DNA of 64,000 nt. It comes from Sabethes cyaneus (taxonomy: Eukaryota; Arthropoda; Insecta; Diptera; Culicidae). Location: NCBI RefSeq assembly GCF_943734655.1, contig NC_071355.1, positions 237,488,027 to 237,552,026 on the forward strand. Reading direction: 5' to 3'. The translations under genes were made by a program, and so were the position numbers. Positions 23,537 to 36,500 of this stretch are shown here, piece after piece (positions within the stretch are counted from its first letter, which is position 1; the number at the start of each line of letters is the position of its first letter). The notes under the pieces are model-generated. The model saw nothing but the letters and a program-made list of their open reading frames with translations, searched no databases and was not told where the DNA came from.

Positions 23537-25063
23537 GACTTGTGCAAAAATGATAAAATTTGGTTTATACTACGAAAACGAACCTTTACTGTACGAATTC
23601 TTTCGTTGTTTTCCACCACGAAGTAAATTCGTAAAATCAGTCCTGAATGTTTCGTACATATGAACAAAGCTATATTTGTGCTAATTATTGCATTTTACAA
23701 AATGATTCGTAGGTTTTATGAATGTACGAAAAAGCTTGCGATAAAAATAAATACTAGATTTCACTGTTTTCCGATAAGTGTCAGTATTCTACATTACCGA
23801 CACCTATCGAAAAATAGCGAAATGCCTTATATCTCCAAAAAAAGCTGATTTTATCGGGAATCGAATTGAGCTCGTTTGTCACACTTCTTTACGAATAGCT
23901 GACGACGCCGCAAACCACAGAACCACAGCTACTGCACATCAAGAAGATCATTGTTGCACAGGTCTATTGTCTATTTTCTCTTCATACAATCTTCGCAACC
24001 CGTTTTGGTCGATAACGATGCCAGACAACAACCGTACATCAAATGAGACTTGATGCAAGACAGTTAAGAATGTGCTTTCGTAGAAAATACGAACCATTCG
24101 TAATAACAACATTTGCGGTAGACAATAAGCCTACGTAAGTTTTTAAAAGGTATGAAATTATTTGTATCAGCTACGAATACAGTTTTACGAATGTTTTTTC
24201 AAAAAAAATACGAAATTATATTCTCAGTGTAGCTCCGCGATTGGTTGTTGGAAATGGCGTCATCAAAGTGGTGATGCGCTTTTACGCTTCGACTTATAAT
24301 TCAGTCAATTCCTAATAGATTTCCAAGCTATTTACACCAATAGATCGGAAAATCGAATTGGAAAATACAGAAAACTATTGATTTTCAATGCGCGCCATTG
24401 AAAAATCGAAAATAACTCTAACTCGGTAGTTAGACAGCAGTTTGTTCAACTCTTCGTCGAGGTATAAATTCTCGCTTTGTGATTGGTTAGAATAATTCAA
24501 TTATTTTCAAATAAGTTTTGATACAATTCAGGAACCAACGAAAAAGTTGATAGAAAACTCCCTTTAATTCTACTATAACAAAGTTACAAGAGAATTAAAT
24601 TAATCCTTCCCTTTCTCGTTGATTACTAATTGGCTTGATATTTCATTATTGTGATGTACCACCAACAGCAACACGAGCGGTGCCGCAGCAATTTTAATTT
24701 CAATAATCGTCACATTGAAAACTTGTCTGCCGATAGCAGAACAAGTGATAGCAATTAAAACCAAGTTAACACTAAATTAAACACTATTGACCGCAACAAT
24801 TGCGCAGGAAAACGCATTAAAACTAAACCCAATGTTCTGTTGTAATAATTATTGCTGGCTCAATATACTTTATTGTGATCAACGGAGAACAACAATCTTT
24901 TATATCTTCATATTAGCAATAATATTAGTAGTTTTAGTGACATATTTTGCATCTTCATATAAGAATTTGTCCATTCTTAAGCCTAGTATCTAGCTGAAAA
25001 GAAAATAGCTCAAGAAAAATCCTGCTATTTACCGAAGAAATTTTGACAACTGCAAGGCAAGCA
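23537..25063. other. AT-rich intergenic DNA
   Basis: No gene recognised. Between 23,560 and 24,230 the motif ACGAA/TTCGT recurs many times on both strands, suggesting an old palindromic repeat whose limits I cannot define. Confidence 0.4.
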
Positions 25064-25310
25064 ATTATCTGTAATTTTTTCTTGTGATAATATTGCTGAT
25101 TGCAAGGAAAATCGTACCATCCAAAGTGCGAAATCGCTCATAAAAGTGCGATCCTGCATTAAATCGTTTCGGTATCTTCGGCGCACTTTTTCGGTACATT
25201 CCAAGCAATAGGTGCGCCAAAGAAACCGAAACGATTTAAGTCAAAATAGCACTTTTATGAGCGATTGCGCACTTATTGATTGGACAATCTTCCTTGCAAT
25301 TAGCAATAAT
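25064..25310. repeat. Imperfect inverted repeat (foldback)
   Basis: The arm 'gcgaaatcgctcataaaagt' followed by 'attaaatcgtttcggt' near 25,127-25,173 is matched in inverse orientation near 25,217-25,275. A further outer match ('gattgcaaggaaaatcg' against 'cttccttgcaattagc') extends the arms to nearly 100 bp with a short loop. It is probably a foldback MITE. No target duplication was established. Confidence 0.55.
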
Positions 25311-25846
25311 TGCGCCGGATATTATTCCGTACGGAAAAGTGACGTTTCAATTCACTTGCATGTAAAACTGCGCCATCTGAAAGTGAAACAATATTTCTTG
25401 TGAGGTGCATACTGGTAAAGAAATTGCAAACGGAAAATTTTTTCTTTAGCATTTCTTGGTCTATCTTTTTGCCCATTTCTTTTCAGGTCGATACTAGACT
25501 TTAAAAGAACGGATTTCAGTAATTGATGAAACTTAGGAAACTTGGAGCTTAGAGCTTTTCACTAGGGTTTCTTTAGCAACACAAATCTATCCATCACCAA
25601 TGCTACAGTAATACATAGCGTAATTTTTCTTTGGCAGCAAAAGGTGAACGGCCCACTGGTAACTTCGCTCTTTTGTTCAGAATGAAATTGAAATGCTCCA
25701 TTTTCTTCAACGTAGATGATGGAATGACGGACTACGAAAAATAGGCGGAACCGATTCTTGTCGCTTGCTGTGGTACATAACACGAGGTAAGCCAGCGAAC
25801 AGCATTATTCAAACGCTAGCTGAGCTACTGCCAACATCTTACTGGC

Positions 25847-26056
25847 ATGTCTGGACGCGACAAAGGAGAAAGCATGAATGGCAAGCGAAAGTCACGAGTC
25901 GTGTACGTCTGCAGTTCCCGGACAGTCGTGTTCAGCGGCTGCTGAGGAAAGGAAACTATTGAAGCTGGAGCTGGCTGTCGGGATGGAATAATTTACTGCG
26001 GAAGTGCTGCTCACGACAACAAAAAGACCAGAATTATCCCTCGTCGCTTGCAACTG
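25847..26056 (+). pseudogene. Histone H2A pseudogene
   Basis: The ATG at 25,847 begins M-S-G-R-D-K-G, as in H2A. The core piece 'LQFPDSRVQRLLRKGNY' matches the H2A signature just before the alpha-1 helix. After a stop and a deletion, 'AHDNKKTRIIPRRLQL' (about 26,009-26,055) matches the later H2A block that normally reads DNKKTRIIPRHLQLA. The segment between is shortened and contains 'AEVL' in another frame. At least two frameshifts, one stop and an internal deletion make it non-functional. A canonical histone 3' stem-loop lies about 200 bp downstream, so this derives from a replication-dependent gene unit and not from a retrocopy of a polyadenylated transcript. Confidence 0.8.
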
Positions 26057-26258
26057 ACCACCTGGACTGGTATTTCACCGTGACTCATGACTATACACGA
26101 ACGGCTCCGTCGATCGCATAGCTGCTGTGGCTTTCCGGTTGGTTCGTTGCAACAAGCCGTGCCTGGTTTGCGGTTATCGGCACTCCAATTTACCGAAAAA
26201 ATTGCGTTAAGTGCGTTAGCGCAAGTTTATTGTAAGCTGGAGTTATGATAATCAAACA

Positions 26259-26285
26259 ATCGGTTCTTTTAAGGACCACGCAACA
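26259..26285 (+). terminator. Histone-type 3' stem-loop
   Basis: GGTTCT-TTTA-AGGACC forms a 6-bp stem with a 4-base loop (one G-U pair) in the context CAATC...ACGCAAC. It matches the replication-dependent histone mRNA 3' element bound by SLBP. It sits downstream of the H2A pseudogene on the same strand. Confidence 0.7.
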
Positions 26286-27699
26286 ATTGAAGAGTTTTTT
26301 ATATTTTCTTGTCCAGTTAATACGATAATAACACAGGCAACGAGGGAAAAGTTGAATTTTTCACCGTTGCGGATGACCAACAAATGGCTGGAATAAGTTT
26401 TCTGGTCACGGACGACATTTTCTACCACTGCCAAAACGTCTGCAGCTTTAAATCAGTGTTCTTCTTTTGTAAACCACAAAAAAGTTTTGCGTAAAATTTT
26501 CAGGTTTTGGAAAACTAGCTCGTACCGTGTACCGATTACCAGAGGAAAAGCACTATTCAACGTAGAAAAAGATCATGAAAATTGATATACTATTTGGTTT
26601 AGTGTGACTGATTCGTTTTAATAAAATAGATTCAATCAATTCATAGAAATAACACCTATATCTGTTGAGGATTGAACGTATACAATGTTCCTACTTTGAT
26701 AAACGTTAGGTACTATAGACTTACGTAGTCCTAACTTACGTGGATCCTGGACGATGTTATTTCTCCAAAGATGCGCCGGTAAGCGCGAGTGGTTAAAGAG
26801 TAGTTTACTACAGATTACAATTTCTCGGAGATTTAGTGTTAGATCACGGTTTATTGCTTACATCCGGCCTTTAGCTTTTTATGTTTACTGACTACTAAAT
26901 ATTGATGTGATATGTGATACACTAAATCTCTTATAATGGTCGCAGTGGTTTCGATCGATATGTTTTGATGGACGACGAGAGGTACGTCAAATTGGACACA
27001 AGTACACCTTTGCAATCTTTCTAATGATCTACAAGTGTTCCGGATGACATCATCAGAATAGAAAAGTACGATATATCAGAACAGAAAAGTTTGGAAGGAA
27101 GGTCTTAATATGACAAGCAATCTACACGTGTGCATTGAAAAGTTCTTCGTATTTCACAATGGGCACGATCACCTAACGGCGAGAACTACGGGAAGGAGTA
27201 CATCAAAAAACGACTACTGTCTATCTACCTAAAGTACAAAACTTCTCCAATGTTTTAACAAACTGAAAATATCCGTATTTTACCAGAAATATCTTAAGTA
27301 TTTTTCCTAAAAAGATAATTAAATACTTTTGATGTGGCGCATGCTCAAAATCCGTCCAGTGATTCAAAAGTTAAGAAGATAGGTTGCAATATTTTGCCCC
27401 ATTTTGTAAATGTCTAACAAATTTAGTCTGTTAAGCCACCGCCACAGATATTCTGCCAACAATGTCTATGTCATTTGCAGACGAATAGATTAGATTGGTT
27501 AAAGATTGTGTCCCTCCGTTGACATTCGCTCAGTTTAAAACGCCCTGTAGTACTATGCTAAATATCACCATAAGAGATCATTGATTGATAAAGCTCCCTT
27601 TGGAATTCGAATGAACACGGCAATCCACCCAAAATCTACACATAGCACTGCTTACCTTTCAACGTAACTCCTATCAGTTAGATCAGCTTTACGGAAAAG
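26286..27699. other. AT-rich intergenic DNA
   Basis: Nothing recognisable as a gene or structured repeat. Confidence 0.4.
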
Positions 27700-28380
27700 C
27701 CGTCCTCGTCCATGATCCTTCTATAGCTTTTTACGATCGATGGAACCATACGCAGCTTTGAAATCAATGGAAAAATTGTGCGTTTAAACTATTATTCACA
27801 GATTTTTGGACATCAGTTATAGTCTGCATATATCAACATATGTCAACGCCTCTGTATGAATACAAAATACAACAAATAAATTATATAAAAAGCACACTTT
27901 GTAGGTTCGCACGATTGTTCTTCAGTCTAATTTATAGCCTTTCTTGTAAATTGGATAGATAATACCACCCTTTCGCTCCTTCGGTATCCAAAATTCTAGC
28001 AATTTACCGGTGTAGACAAGTGACTAGCTCTCTCGGGCCTCTTTATCAGGTCCACTCCAATACCATCCTTCCCAACTGATGTTTTGTTCTTCAGCTGCTT
28101 GATGGCATCCATAACTGTGCCTATCTTTGGGGCTGGCACCTGTTTCACGTTTATCGCACATGGTTCTCTGTTTGGGCACTATTAAAAACTGTTCAGCGAA
28201 GCTACGCTTCCATAATATAGTTACCTCACGATCGACGTTTAAGATATTGCCATTCTTATTCTAAGTCTGATACATTTCGGCTCGCGGCACAAAGCTATTG
28301 CGGGATGCATTCTGATAAAACCTTACATACAGGTGCTCCACATACTTCAGCTCTTCCTCCCAGAAGATCTGGGCCTGCTG
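27700..28380 (-). pseudogene. RTE-like reverse transcriptase fragment
   Basis: On the minus strand, 'LKNKTSVGKDGIGVDLIK' at about 28,040-28,095 matches the conserved block before the fingers of RTE-type reverse transcriptases (usual form LKNNKAAGxDGIPxEL). Further on, 'IDFKAAYGSIDRKKL' near 27,735-27,780 matches motif A (usual form VDFKAAYDSIDR). Stops and frameshifts interrupt the rest. The catalytic Asp region is recognisable, but the ORF is heavily decayed. Confidence 0.7.
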
Positions 28381-29540
28381 CATTCTATGGAGCTTGGGGC
28401 CCCTACTACTCTAAATTACATTCTATAAGCAAGTATTTGTTCCAAGCTTGGGCCCCACCAGTTCAATTTTAGGTTGCAAAAAATATTTTTTGTAAATCAA
28501 GGGGGTCAAAACAGTTTAATATTTATAAGTAGTAGAATGAGTTCGACTTAACGGCAAGGTCGTCAGAGTCCATTTATGGCAGTCAGCATGGCACCGAATA
28601 TCACCCTTCCCTTCCCTTCTTCAGTGTACCAACATGCTCCCCTAGACTCGGGAAACCATCACAATAAAAATTAAATTAGTTCAACTAACCGGCTAGCTCG
28701 AAGCACTAAACATTGCATTCTATAGGTTCTATTACTTTTTGGGGCATAAATTACACTAAATACCGAGATTTCTGCCCAATTAAAATTCATCATTATATTT
28801 TCATGTTTTCGCCGTCGATTTTTCATTAATTTTTTTCGGCCGTTCCAGTCGTCACATCACTCGCCATACTTAATTTGAGACACAGAAAACTTTAATTTAC
28901 CACCCGAACAGTTATTTGGTAAGATATTATAATGATTTTGCCCAAACCGTTCACTATCAATTCATATGAAAAACTTTACTTCGTTTCGATTGCAATTCCA
29001 AATCGACCGTCGTTTTTGTACGTTGCCAAGGAAACAGGTGTATCGGCGGAGTGATGCCATATTTACGTTGAGCATGAAATTGACCAATAATTTTCGCTAT
29101 TGAATTAACGGTCGTAAAGTGTCAAAAATATACTTATAAAATTCACTGTAAACAGCATTTTATGTGAAATAATTATGGTTGGATCTCGTTCAACAGCAAA
29201 AATAGATTCTACGCGATTCTACGTTTCATAATTGTTCATAACAGATTACTACTCAACTCTGTTCTCGTCATGCGATTCTTATTACCTTAGGGGCTCAACT
29301 GATAAACGAGCTGTTTGGGATTTCAAAATTTCTCGCCGTTTTTTATGACGCCGAATTTTTTCCGGGGGCTCATCGGGCATGTGCCCAGTCCGCCCCTGCT
29401 CACCGTCAGCACAGCTAAGTGTCAAATCATGACCTTCCATCGAACTGTAAGCCCTATATTGTTCGAATATGACATTGATGACCAAGTACTTAAGAGAGTT
29501 GAACTATGTTTTAATCAGAAGCGCTCACATATAATTTCAT
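28381..29540. other. Intergenic DNA
   Basis: No gene recognised. A short inverted motif 'agcttggggcccc' (28,390) and 'caagcttgggcccc' (28,443) is repeated. The rest is AT-rich. Confidence 0.35.
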
Positions 29541-29640
29541 AAGCAATCCGGCAGCTCGGTTTTATGACAAAGATTGGACGGGACATTAAGGATCCATACT
29601 GTTTAAAGGTCCTGTATCGTTCCCTGGTGAGACCATTACA
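29541..29640 (+). pseudogene. Jockey/CR1-type reverse transcriptase C-terminal scrap
   Basis: One frame reads 'LGFMTKIGRDIKDPYCLKVL' followed by YRSLVRP. This matches the conserved region downstream of the palm in Jockey and CR1-like LINEs, where LGFIxRxxxxFxDPYCLKxLYxSLVRP is usual. Homology starts and ends abruptly, so only about 33 codons remain. Confidence 0.65.
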
Positions 29641-31165
29641 GGGCCGGAGCAAGCCAATTTGTCACTCCGAGCAAATCCTCAAAATGGCGCCCCCAGAATT
29701 TAGTCGTAAATATAACAGAGATTTCTTCGGATAGATATTGCATTTATAATCACGTCAAAATTAGCAAATTGTTTAGTTGACGCTTTCTGTGCAGCCTTTA
29801 GAATTAATTTTTGTACCTAATCTAATCAATTTTGCTTTTCATTCCAGACTAATCGCTCCTAACCATAAGACAAATAGTAAAAGCACTGACGAACTGACAT
29901 GACACTTAGAAGAAAATCCTTTAAAAACCATTGTCCTGCACATTTTGCTTGCACACTAGCACCCTCTGTTATGCATGTTGCGGAGTAGCTTGCATATGCA
30001 GGGTTTTGTACATTTGTATGGTTTTACACTGAATACTCGAAGCAACACTCGCGCGCCGCGGTGTGGCCATGTTGCGAAACATGCTTTTTTGAAAAATGAG
30101 TGGTTTTTGATTGGACGATGGAATTATCGCGAGTGTCTCGTCTGTTTGTCTGTGGTAAAAGTATCGAAATCCGTCGAATGCTTAGCATTTGTCGAAACAT
30201 GTTCATGATTCCTGCAGATATTTTAACGATTCTGGCGAAAAAGATAATGTTTCATGCTTCCAATATCACAGAGAAAACTGAAAGCATTTTTTTTATTCTA
30301 TATTAGAGAGGTTTTCAGCCTGCGGCTGATTCGCCTCTTCGAAAGCATTCTCTGATGCTTCTTTAACTGTTCGAATCTAAATATGAAGCATACAATATTG
30401 TAATGTTAATTTCTATTACATTTACCAATTTAAAAAGTGTTTCAATAAAATTGATAGCAGTATCTTAAATAGACTTTCAACTTTAAATTTCAGAGTAGAA
30501 TCGGTTCGTCATTTGCGTTATTTGAAAAAAGTTTCTTCTTGTGGCAGGAGGGGATTCAATCCTCGAAAATAAGCGACACAGAGCTAAAGTCACAGTTAAC
30601 CGTTTCCCTTGCAGTCGGATTCTTGAAACCCATTGTCAGAATGTGTAAACCAAGGTTAGTCAAGAGAGGTTTTCTAATGTTCAAATTTGTTTTTCACCCC
30701 CGCTGGGTTACCCTTGACGATCACCGAAATTTTCAAAGCGGAAACTGTTGAATGTATAAACAACGTCGATGGTTGCTAACCAATCGTTCCGCGCACTTCT
30801 GTTCTACAAACTGTGAAAACTAGATCACCTATTTTAACTCACCTTGGTGTAAACCTTCAGAAATAAAAAAGTTCGGTTCAGAATTCCTGTTGCTTCAGAA
30901 ACTTCGTCCTCACACCTTGCTGCTTCATCGGCAGATGAATCTGCTGATTGCTGATTGTAAAGAGTTTCATAAATATCTAAGACATTACTTTAATTAAACA
31001 ATAATTTAATAGCTTCAATACGACCTTCCCACCCCGCTTATCTGAGTGTTTCAATTGTTAAGCTTGGTTGCAAATAGGTTTTCATCAGAATAATCAAGAC
31101 GGACTGCCACTCGGATTTTTTTGGTGGAGTGCAAATGGATAGCGAATAATAGTTAGTGTAGGCGT
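29641..31165. other. AT-rich intergenic DNA
   Basis: No gene recognised. Short open frames at 29,975-30,306 and 30,539-30,751 have no recognisable motif. Confidence 0.35.
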
Positions 31166-31480
31166 ATGAACCATGAATTTAAAGAGATCCGCATAGTAGA
31201 TTTGGCGAAAACCGGGGGAGTGTGGTTGGCCGGTCCCGACGTAAGAATGCCAGACGACTGTGCAGTAAAATCTGTTCTTTTTAAGACCGCCATCGATCCA
31301 TTCCTAATGATAGAGGGACTCAACGTGCTAGATGGCTCGACTCGGTTGAAGCCGATTTGCTTCTGTCGAGACGCTCAACGAATTGGCGACAATTAACCTA
31401 GGACCAAATACAGCGGAAAGTAACTCTAGATACAATACGAGCTTTCCCGGCTCTATGCTGTTAAAGTAAAGAAGAAGGAG
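31166..31480 (+). pseudogene. RTE-like LINE 3' end
   Basis: The frame 'PDVRMPDDCAVKSVLFKTAI' resembles the RTE C-terminus (usual form GHVxRMxDDRxxKKVLF). The downstream 'cgagctttcccggctctatg' then 'aagtaaagaagaaggagg' looks like an RTE 3' end with a short GAA-type tail. The upstream coding part is missing, so it is 5'-truncated. Confidence 0.5.
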
Positions 31481-31597
31481 GAAAGTTTTATATTAGCCAC
31501 TTATTTATTGAATGCTTGTTGTTTTTTTTAATGTAGCCGAAATGGCGCCCCCTCAAAGTGGCGCTGCAAGCAGCTGCTTGTTTGTAAAATCTATGTA

Positions 31598-32277
31598 ATT
31601 GGCACTGCACTTACTAACAAAACCGTAATATCTTCAATCTGCGATAAGTTTCAGAAAGAAATATTCAAAATTTGTACCTTTGTGATTTTCCGCTGGTATA
31701 CTGCAGCCTCCGCCAGATCGAAACGTTACCAAACGTTTATTGTTTGTATCACCAGCAGATGACAGTGTTTTGCTTCGTCCAGCATTTGTAGAGCACCACA
31801 GTATCCTGCAGATCTTCTATTTCTAGAATCTGTAAAACTGTGCCTAAAACTGTATATAATTACCTATGCATTTTGGCATCATCTATTAATCGCACTTTTG
31901 CCCCGTCCGTGATTCGCACTTTCCCCCCGCTAGACGCTTGATGGGGTTTGATGAAATTATCGAAAATCAAAATATATTTTGTAGATTTTTTTCTCCCCTC
32001 ATTTTCTAAAGAGATATGTGAGTGATGTAAAACGCTGCTACAATTTTTCGACAAGTAATATCCTCCTGTTGATATCGTATTTGCCGTATAAGGAAATATT
32101 TCATCAAAACCGCTCTAAAATAACATTTACCCATAACTCAGCAATATGCTTCGTAAACAATAAATGTTTACGTTAGATTCAAGCTGTCAAATTAGTCACC
32201 CATCCATGCCAATGTAGTCAAGTTACTCGGAATCTGTACTGATAAATTATTGAATCGCACTTTTACCCCTCCTTACT
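31598..32277 (-). mobile_element. TA/TIR element, partial copy
   Basis: Read on the minus strand it matches the element at 55,902-56,770. Shared parts are the terminal 'ggaggggtaaaagtgcgat', the 'attccgagtaacttgacta' block, the internal 'ggcaaaagtgcgattaat' type motifs and 'cgcagattgaagatatta'. The far end is truncated at about 31,598. An extra ~70 bp near 31,727-31,800 is absent from the other copy. Confidence 0.65.
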
Positions 32278-32707
32278 AAACATTTTGACGTAGGACTACG
32301 TCTTTGTTTACTATACTGGGACTGGGTAGCACTTTGTAAAAACGAGAAATAGAAGTGTAACGTTTGAATGAAATATTTCAAACGCTAATAGCTACTATAC
32401 TACTGAACGAAACATAACAGTTAATATGTCGTTGGATAGATAAAATGTCCAGCAATTTTATAGTAACATACTAATAATAATTTTTTATACGCTAAATAGT
32501 GAAAATGTGTGTAAAGATTCAAGGTCGAATTTTTCCATACATTTCCCTTGTTATCGCCTAGCTTCACAGGCACGGACGACAATTAGATACACCAAAGGAT
32601 TTGGATCCAAATGATAACCTTGAGACCACTTTGTAAGCCACACCCCTTTTCCAATCCAATCGGCAACATCGATGGCTATTGACGGCAACACCGGTCCCAA
32701 AGACAAG

Positions 32708-33450
32708 CGTCGGATAATCATTCGAGCAGCAGCAGCAATTGATCTGGTTTCCCCCACCACCTCACTAGCTTACAAGCAGCAGCGGCAGTGCCAGTGACTA
32801 TAAAATGGTACTCTTGGTTCGCCGTCTGTTCATTCATCGCACAATCGCACTGACGGACGGTCAGTATTTACCATCGACGGCTATTGGTGGCGAAAGCAAC
32901 GACATTTGGCGGCAAATACCAGCGATCGGAGCCAACAACGATAGCAATCGGGAGGTAACGATAGCATTTTTGGCGGCTATTGGAGGCAAATCCAAGGACC
33001 TTTGCGGCATCTAATGTCATTTTCGATGACAATTCGAGGCACCCAATGGCATTTTGGCGGTTATTTTCGCAAACCAACAGCAAATGGAAGCAAATCGACT
33101 GACGGGCAGCAGCAAATTCAGCAGTAGGCCGTTGTGGTCTTAAACAGTTCTTATAAGAACTAGAGTAATTGAAGAAAGAAAAGAATTTTCTTCACTTTTC
33201 TAAATGGTTAACGTTTCAACGTTCCATGGAAAATGCTTGCTCATTCAGCGTCGGATAATCATTCGAGCAGCAGCAGCAATTGATCTGGTTTCCCCCACCA
33301 CCTCACTAGCTTACAAGCAGCAGCGGCAGTGCCAGTGACTATAAAATGGTACTCTTGGTTCGCCGTCTGCTCATTCATCGCACAATCGCACTGACGGACG
33401 GTCAGCATTTACCATCGACAGCTATTGGTGGCGAAACCAACGGCATTTAG
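32708..33450 (+). promoter_or_regulatory. Duplicated ~200-bp promoter-like segment
   Basis: Bases 32,708-32,905 are repeated almost exactly at 33,250-33,447. Each copy contains CTATAAAATGG (about 32,800 and 33,341), and about 30 bp downstream 'gttcattcatcgcac' or its near copy could hold an initiator. TATA plus spacing suggests a core promoter. Given the histone-type stem-loop at 33.5 kb, these may be promoters of lost histone units, but no histone reading frame is present between them. The intervening sequence is rich in GGCGG/CAAC words and has no convincing ORF. Confidence 0.45.
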
Positions 33451-33517
33451 CGGCAAGACCGGTTATTGGTGGCAACACCGATTGTTGACTGCACTGAAGA
33501 GGTTGATGTTACTTGTA

Positions 33518-33546
33518 ACCAATGGCCCTTTTAAGGGCCGCAAACT
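33518..33546 (+). terminator. Histone-type 3' stem-loop
   Basis: GGCCCT-TTTA-AGGGCC in the context ACCAAT...GCAAACTA is a perfect 6-bp stem with a 4-base loop, as in replication-dependent histone mRNAs. No histone coding sequence was found immediately upstream. Confidence 0.6.
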
Positions 33547-36500
33547 AATTAAATGAAGCATAATCAGAATTTATCTCAAATGTGCAAAATGGTTTTGATT
33601 ATTATTTGTAACCAACGGCCAGAAACTATTTGAAGGAAGTTGGTTCAAATATCAAACTACGCATAACATATTTATTACAATGATCTGTGGGCTGGCCATT
33701 CATTGCTATTTCAACCTTTGTGAAATACAGTAGTGATTTGTTAAAGAATTCGCTATGTCTAAATGGTTGCAGGCGTTATATTTACGTAACCACCGTAAAC
33801 GTATTCGTGAACAAGTGGCTGGTGTAGTAACTGAACCAAGGATATCCTTAACAGGAGCAGAGCGTACTAGATTATCACGCAAACGAAAGCGTGAGAGTGC
33901 TTCTAGTTCGGCAGGTGAAGTTGCAAGTTTGTCGCACGAAGAGGCATCACCCGCAGATATCAATCCATCGCATACCGTTATAATTCCGTCACATGAAATG
34001 ACAGGTAAGCATATTTATAGAAAATTATCGCATGCTATTTGAGCTGTTTAGAAAGAAGTTCATAATAAATTTCGTAGCGAAATTACAAAAATACACTACA
34101 ACTCAGTGCATTGATGGCAACAAATGTTTGTTTATTCGTGAATCTAAAATTACATAGTGGATCGTGAAACAATGTTCAAACTATCTCTGCTCTCTTTACT
34201 CTATTTACTGCTAAATTGCTAGGGAATAGTAGGGAAGTGAACTGCTTGTATCCTCATGACTCAAGAAATGCACCGATTTTATTGTCCAGTCCCAGATATA
34301 CCTGGCTGAGCTTCTATCAAGCAGTTATTAATAATTGTGTAAGACAGATTATCTAGTTTGGCATATTATTTAGTATCAATGGCAATTTCATTCTTACTAT
34401 TTATTATTTGTGAAGATATCTTATATCACATTATACTAAGTTTGAAACGGTTGAGTGCTTTAAAGAAAGGGATGAAATTGATTCAAATGTAAATTGGGTA
34501 ACATGATCATCTAAAAGCGGTATTTTTGTTTTCGGTTCGCTCAGTACATGCTAAATCATTGTCAGTATTATATACCTTCGGGAATCTCTCATCATCGCGT
34601 TGCCCCAATGTGAAATATCAAACGCCTAATGAAAATTGCCATAATTTGCATTCCATATCCCACGCAACCACAGAATTGGATATAAATAACCTAAAGGTTA
34701 AAGAATTTAAATAACCTTTAACATTTTAGACTCAGTACACTGATCCATCTGTAACAAACTAGTAATAGTATTATTAAATGCGCTGACTTTGACATATTCC
34801 TGTATATTCAATCGTCACAGTCTACTTCGTATCAATATTTTGATTTGACATGTATTCTAATTATTCATTTACTTGATGGCGTTTGATGAATTCGACAAGT
34901 TTCTACATCGAATTTTGAACGTGCTGACCAGGAATTTGCTAAACGTTTCATACAAAATGAGTTCGGTGCTGTATGCAGTGTCTGTGACAGATTATGGTTT
35001 GTTAACGATTTGAAACCTATAACACAAGATTTTGCAACAGTATTGCAAGAGAGTGGATCGTTTGAATCAGTTAATGGATTTCAAGTATGCCAAACTTGTC
35101 GCAGCAATCTGAAACAACGAAAAATTCCAACATTATCTAAAACTAATGGGTTTGCCTATCCGCAAGTACCGACGGGTTTACCGCCGCTCGATCCTATTGC
35201 AGAAAGGTTAGTGTCACCTCGCTTACCTTTCATGCAAATACGTCGTTTGCGCTTTGCTGCAGGTAAGCTGCAATGCTTTAATAGTTTCATTATTATTCGT
35301 CTACACAATCTTTAATCACAGGTAGTTACTCGATTGTTGGTCAAGTAATCAATTGCCCCGTAGATGTAGGTGAGATGTTGCGCTCCCTTCCTCGTCAACT
35401 TGACGACGATCAAGCGTTTAATGTATTCATCAAAAAACATGTGATACACAAGTCTTCCTACCTGTCCGGATTCGTTAAGAAATCGGTAGTTAAAGCTTGG
35501 CTTACGTATTTAGTTAAAACGCCATTGTACCGCAGATACGGTATCGTTATGGACGGTAATAGAATAGAAGATCTAGATAACAGTGCTCCGGATGATCGGA
35601 TTGCATTGGAAACCATTGATTTCGATAATGAAACAGAGTTGCTACTGGGTCAACAAGAAACGCTTTTATGGAATGAAGACAAATGCCTAGAAATCGCCCC
35701 CGCTCAAAACAAGATCCCCTTGTCTATAATCTATGATGAGCATGGCGAAGAGCTGTCATATCCTGCCATTTATTTCGGCTGTCCGCGTGAATTTAGACCA
35801 GGCGTACGCGTGACGTACTTTATGATTGCTTCCAGCGAAACTCGTCGTTGTGATAGACGAGGAGCAAAGCCACAGCACGTATTATACATGGCGATGAAAG
35901 TTCTTCGTTTACGAGTTTCGGAAGGATTGCAATGCACCTTTAAGTGTATGGGCACCGCGAATGTTACTCGCGGCGATCTTCAGAATAGGGAATTTATGGA
36001 GCAATGCATTAACCGGAATCTATCGTTCCTGAAAACCATTCCGAACTCAGTCCAGTACTGGCAGCAAAGGAAAAGGGATCTTTTTGCCATGATGCGCCAA
36101 CTTGGTAAGCCTACGATGTTCCTAACACTTAGTGCGAACGAAACAAAGTGGCCTCACCTGCTCAAAACTCTATACCGGTTATCCGAAAGAGAAAATAACA
36201 CCGAGTTAACAAATCCAATGCAGGAATTGACTGCCTTACAGAGAGCAACATTGGTCAACAATGATCCGGTTACGTGCTGCGCATACTTCAATAAGCTTGT
36301 GGACACGATTATGATTCTGTTAACGTCGCCAAAGTACAACATATTTGGAAAATATCAAGTAGTTGATTATTTCAAGCGGATCGAATTCCAACATCGGGGT
36401 AGTCCACACGCGCATATCTTGCTATGGTTGAAAAATGACCCACGTGAAGCAGTCGGAGAGAATATGACCGATACCGTGCGGTTGATTGATGAACTCTGTT

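Noticed and set aside
32805..33083. A short histone gene between the duplicated TATA segments
   Set aside because: The frames there contain Gly/Ala/Ser-rich sequence with no histone block. Only promoter-like and 3' stem-loop features suggest histone ancestry.
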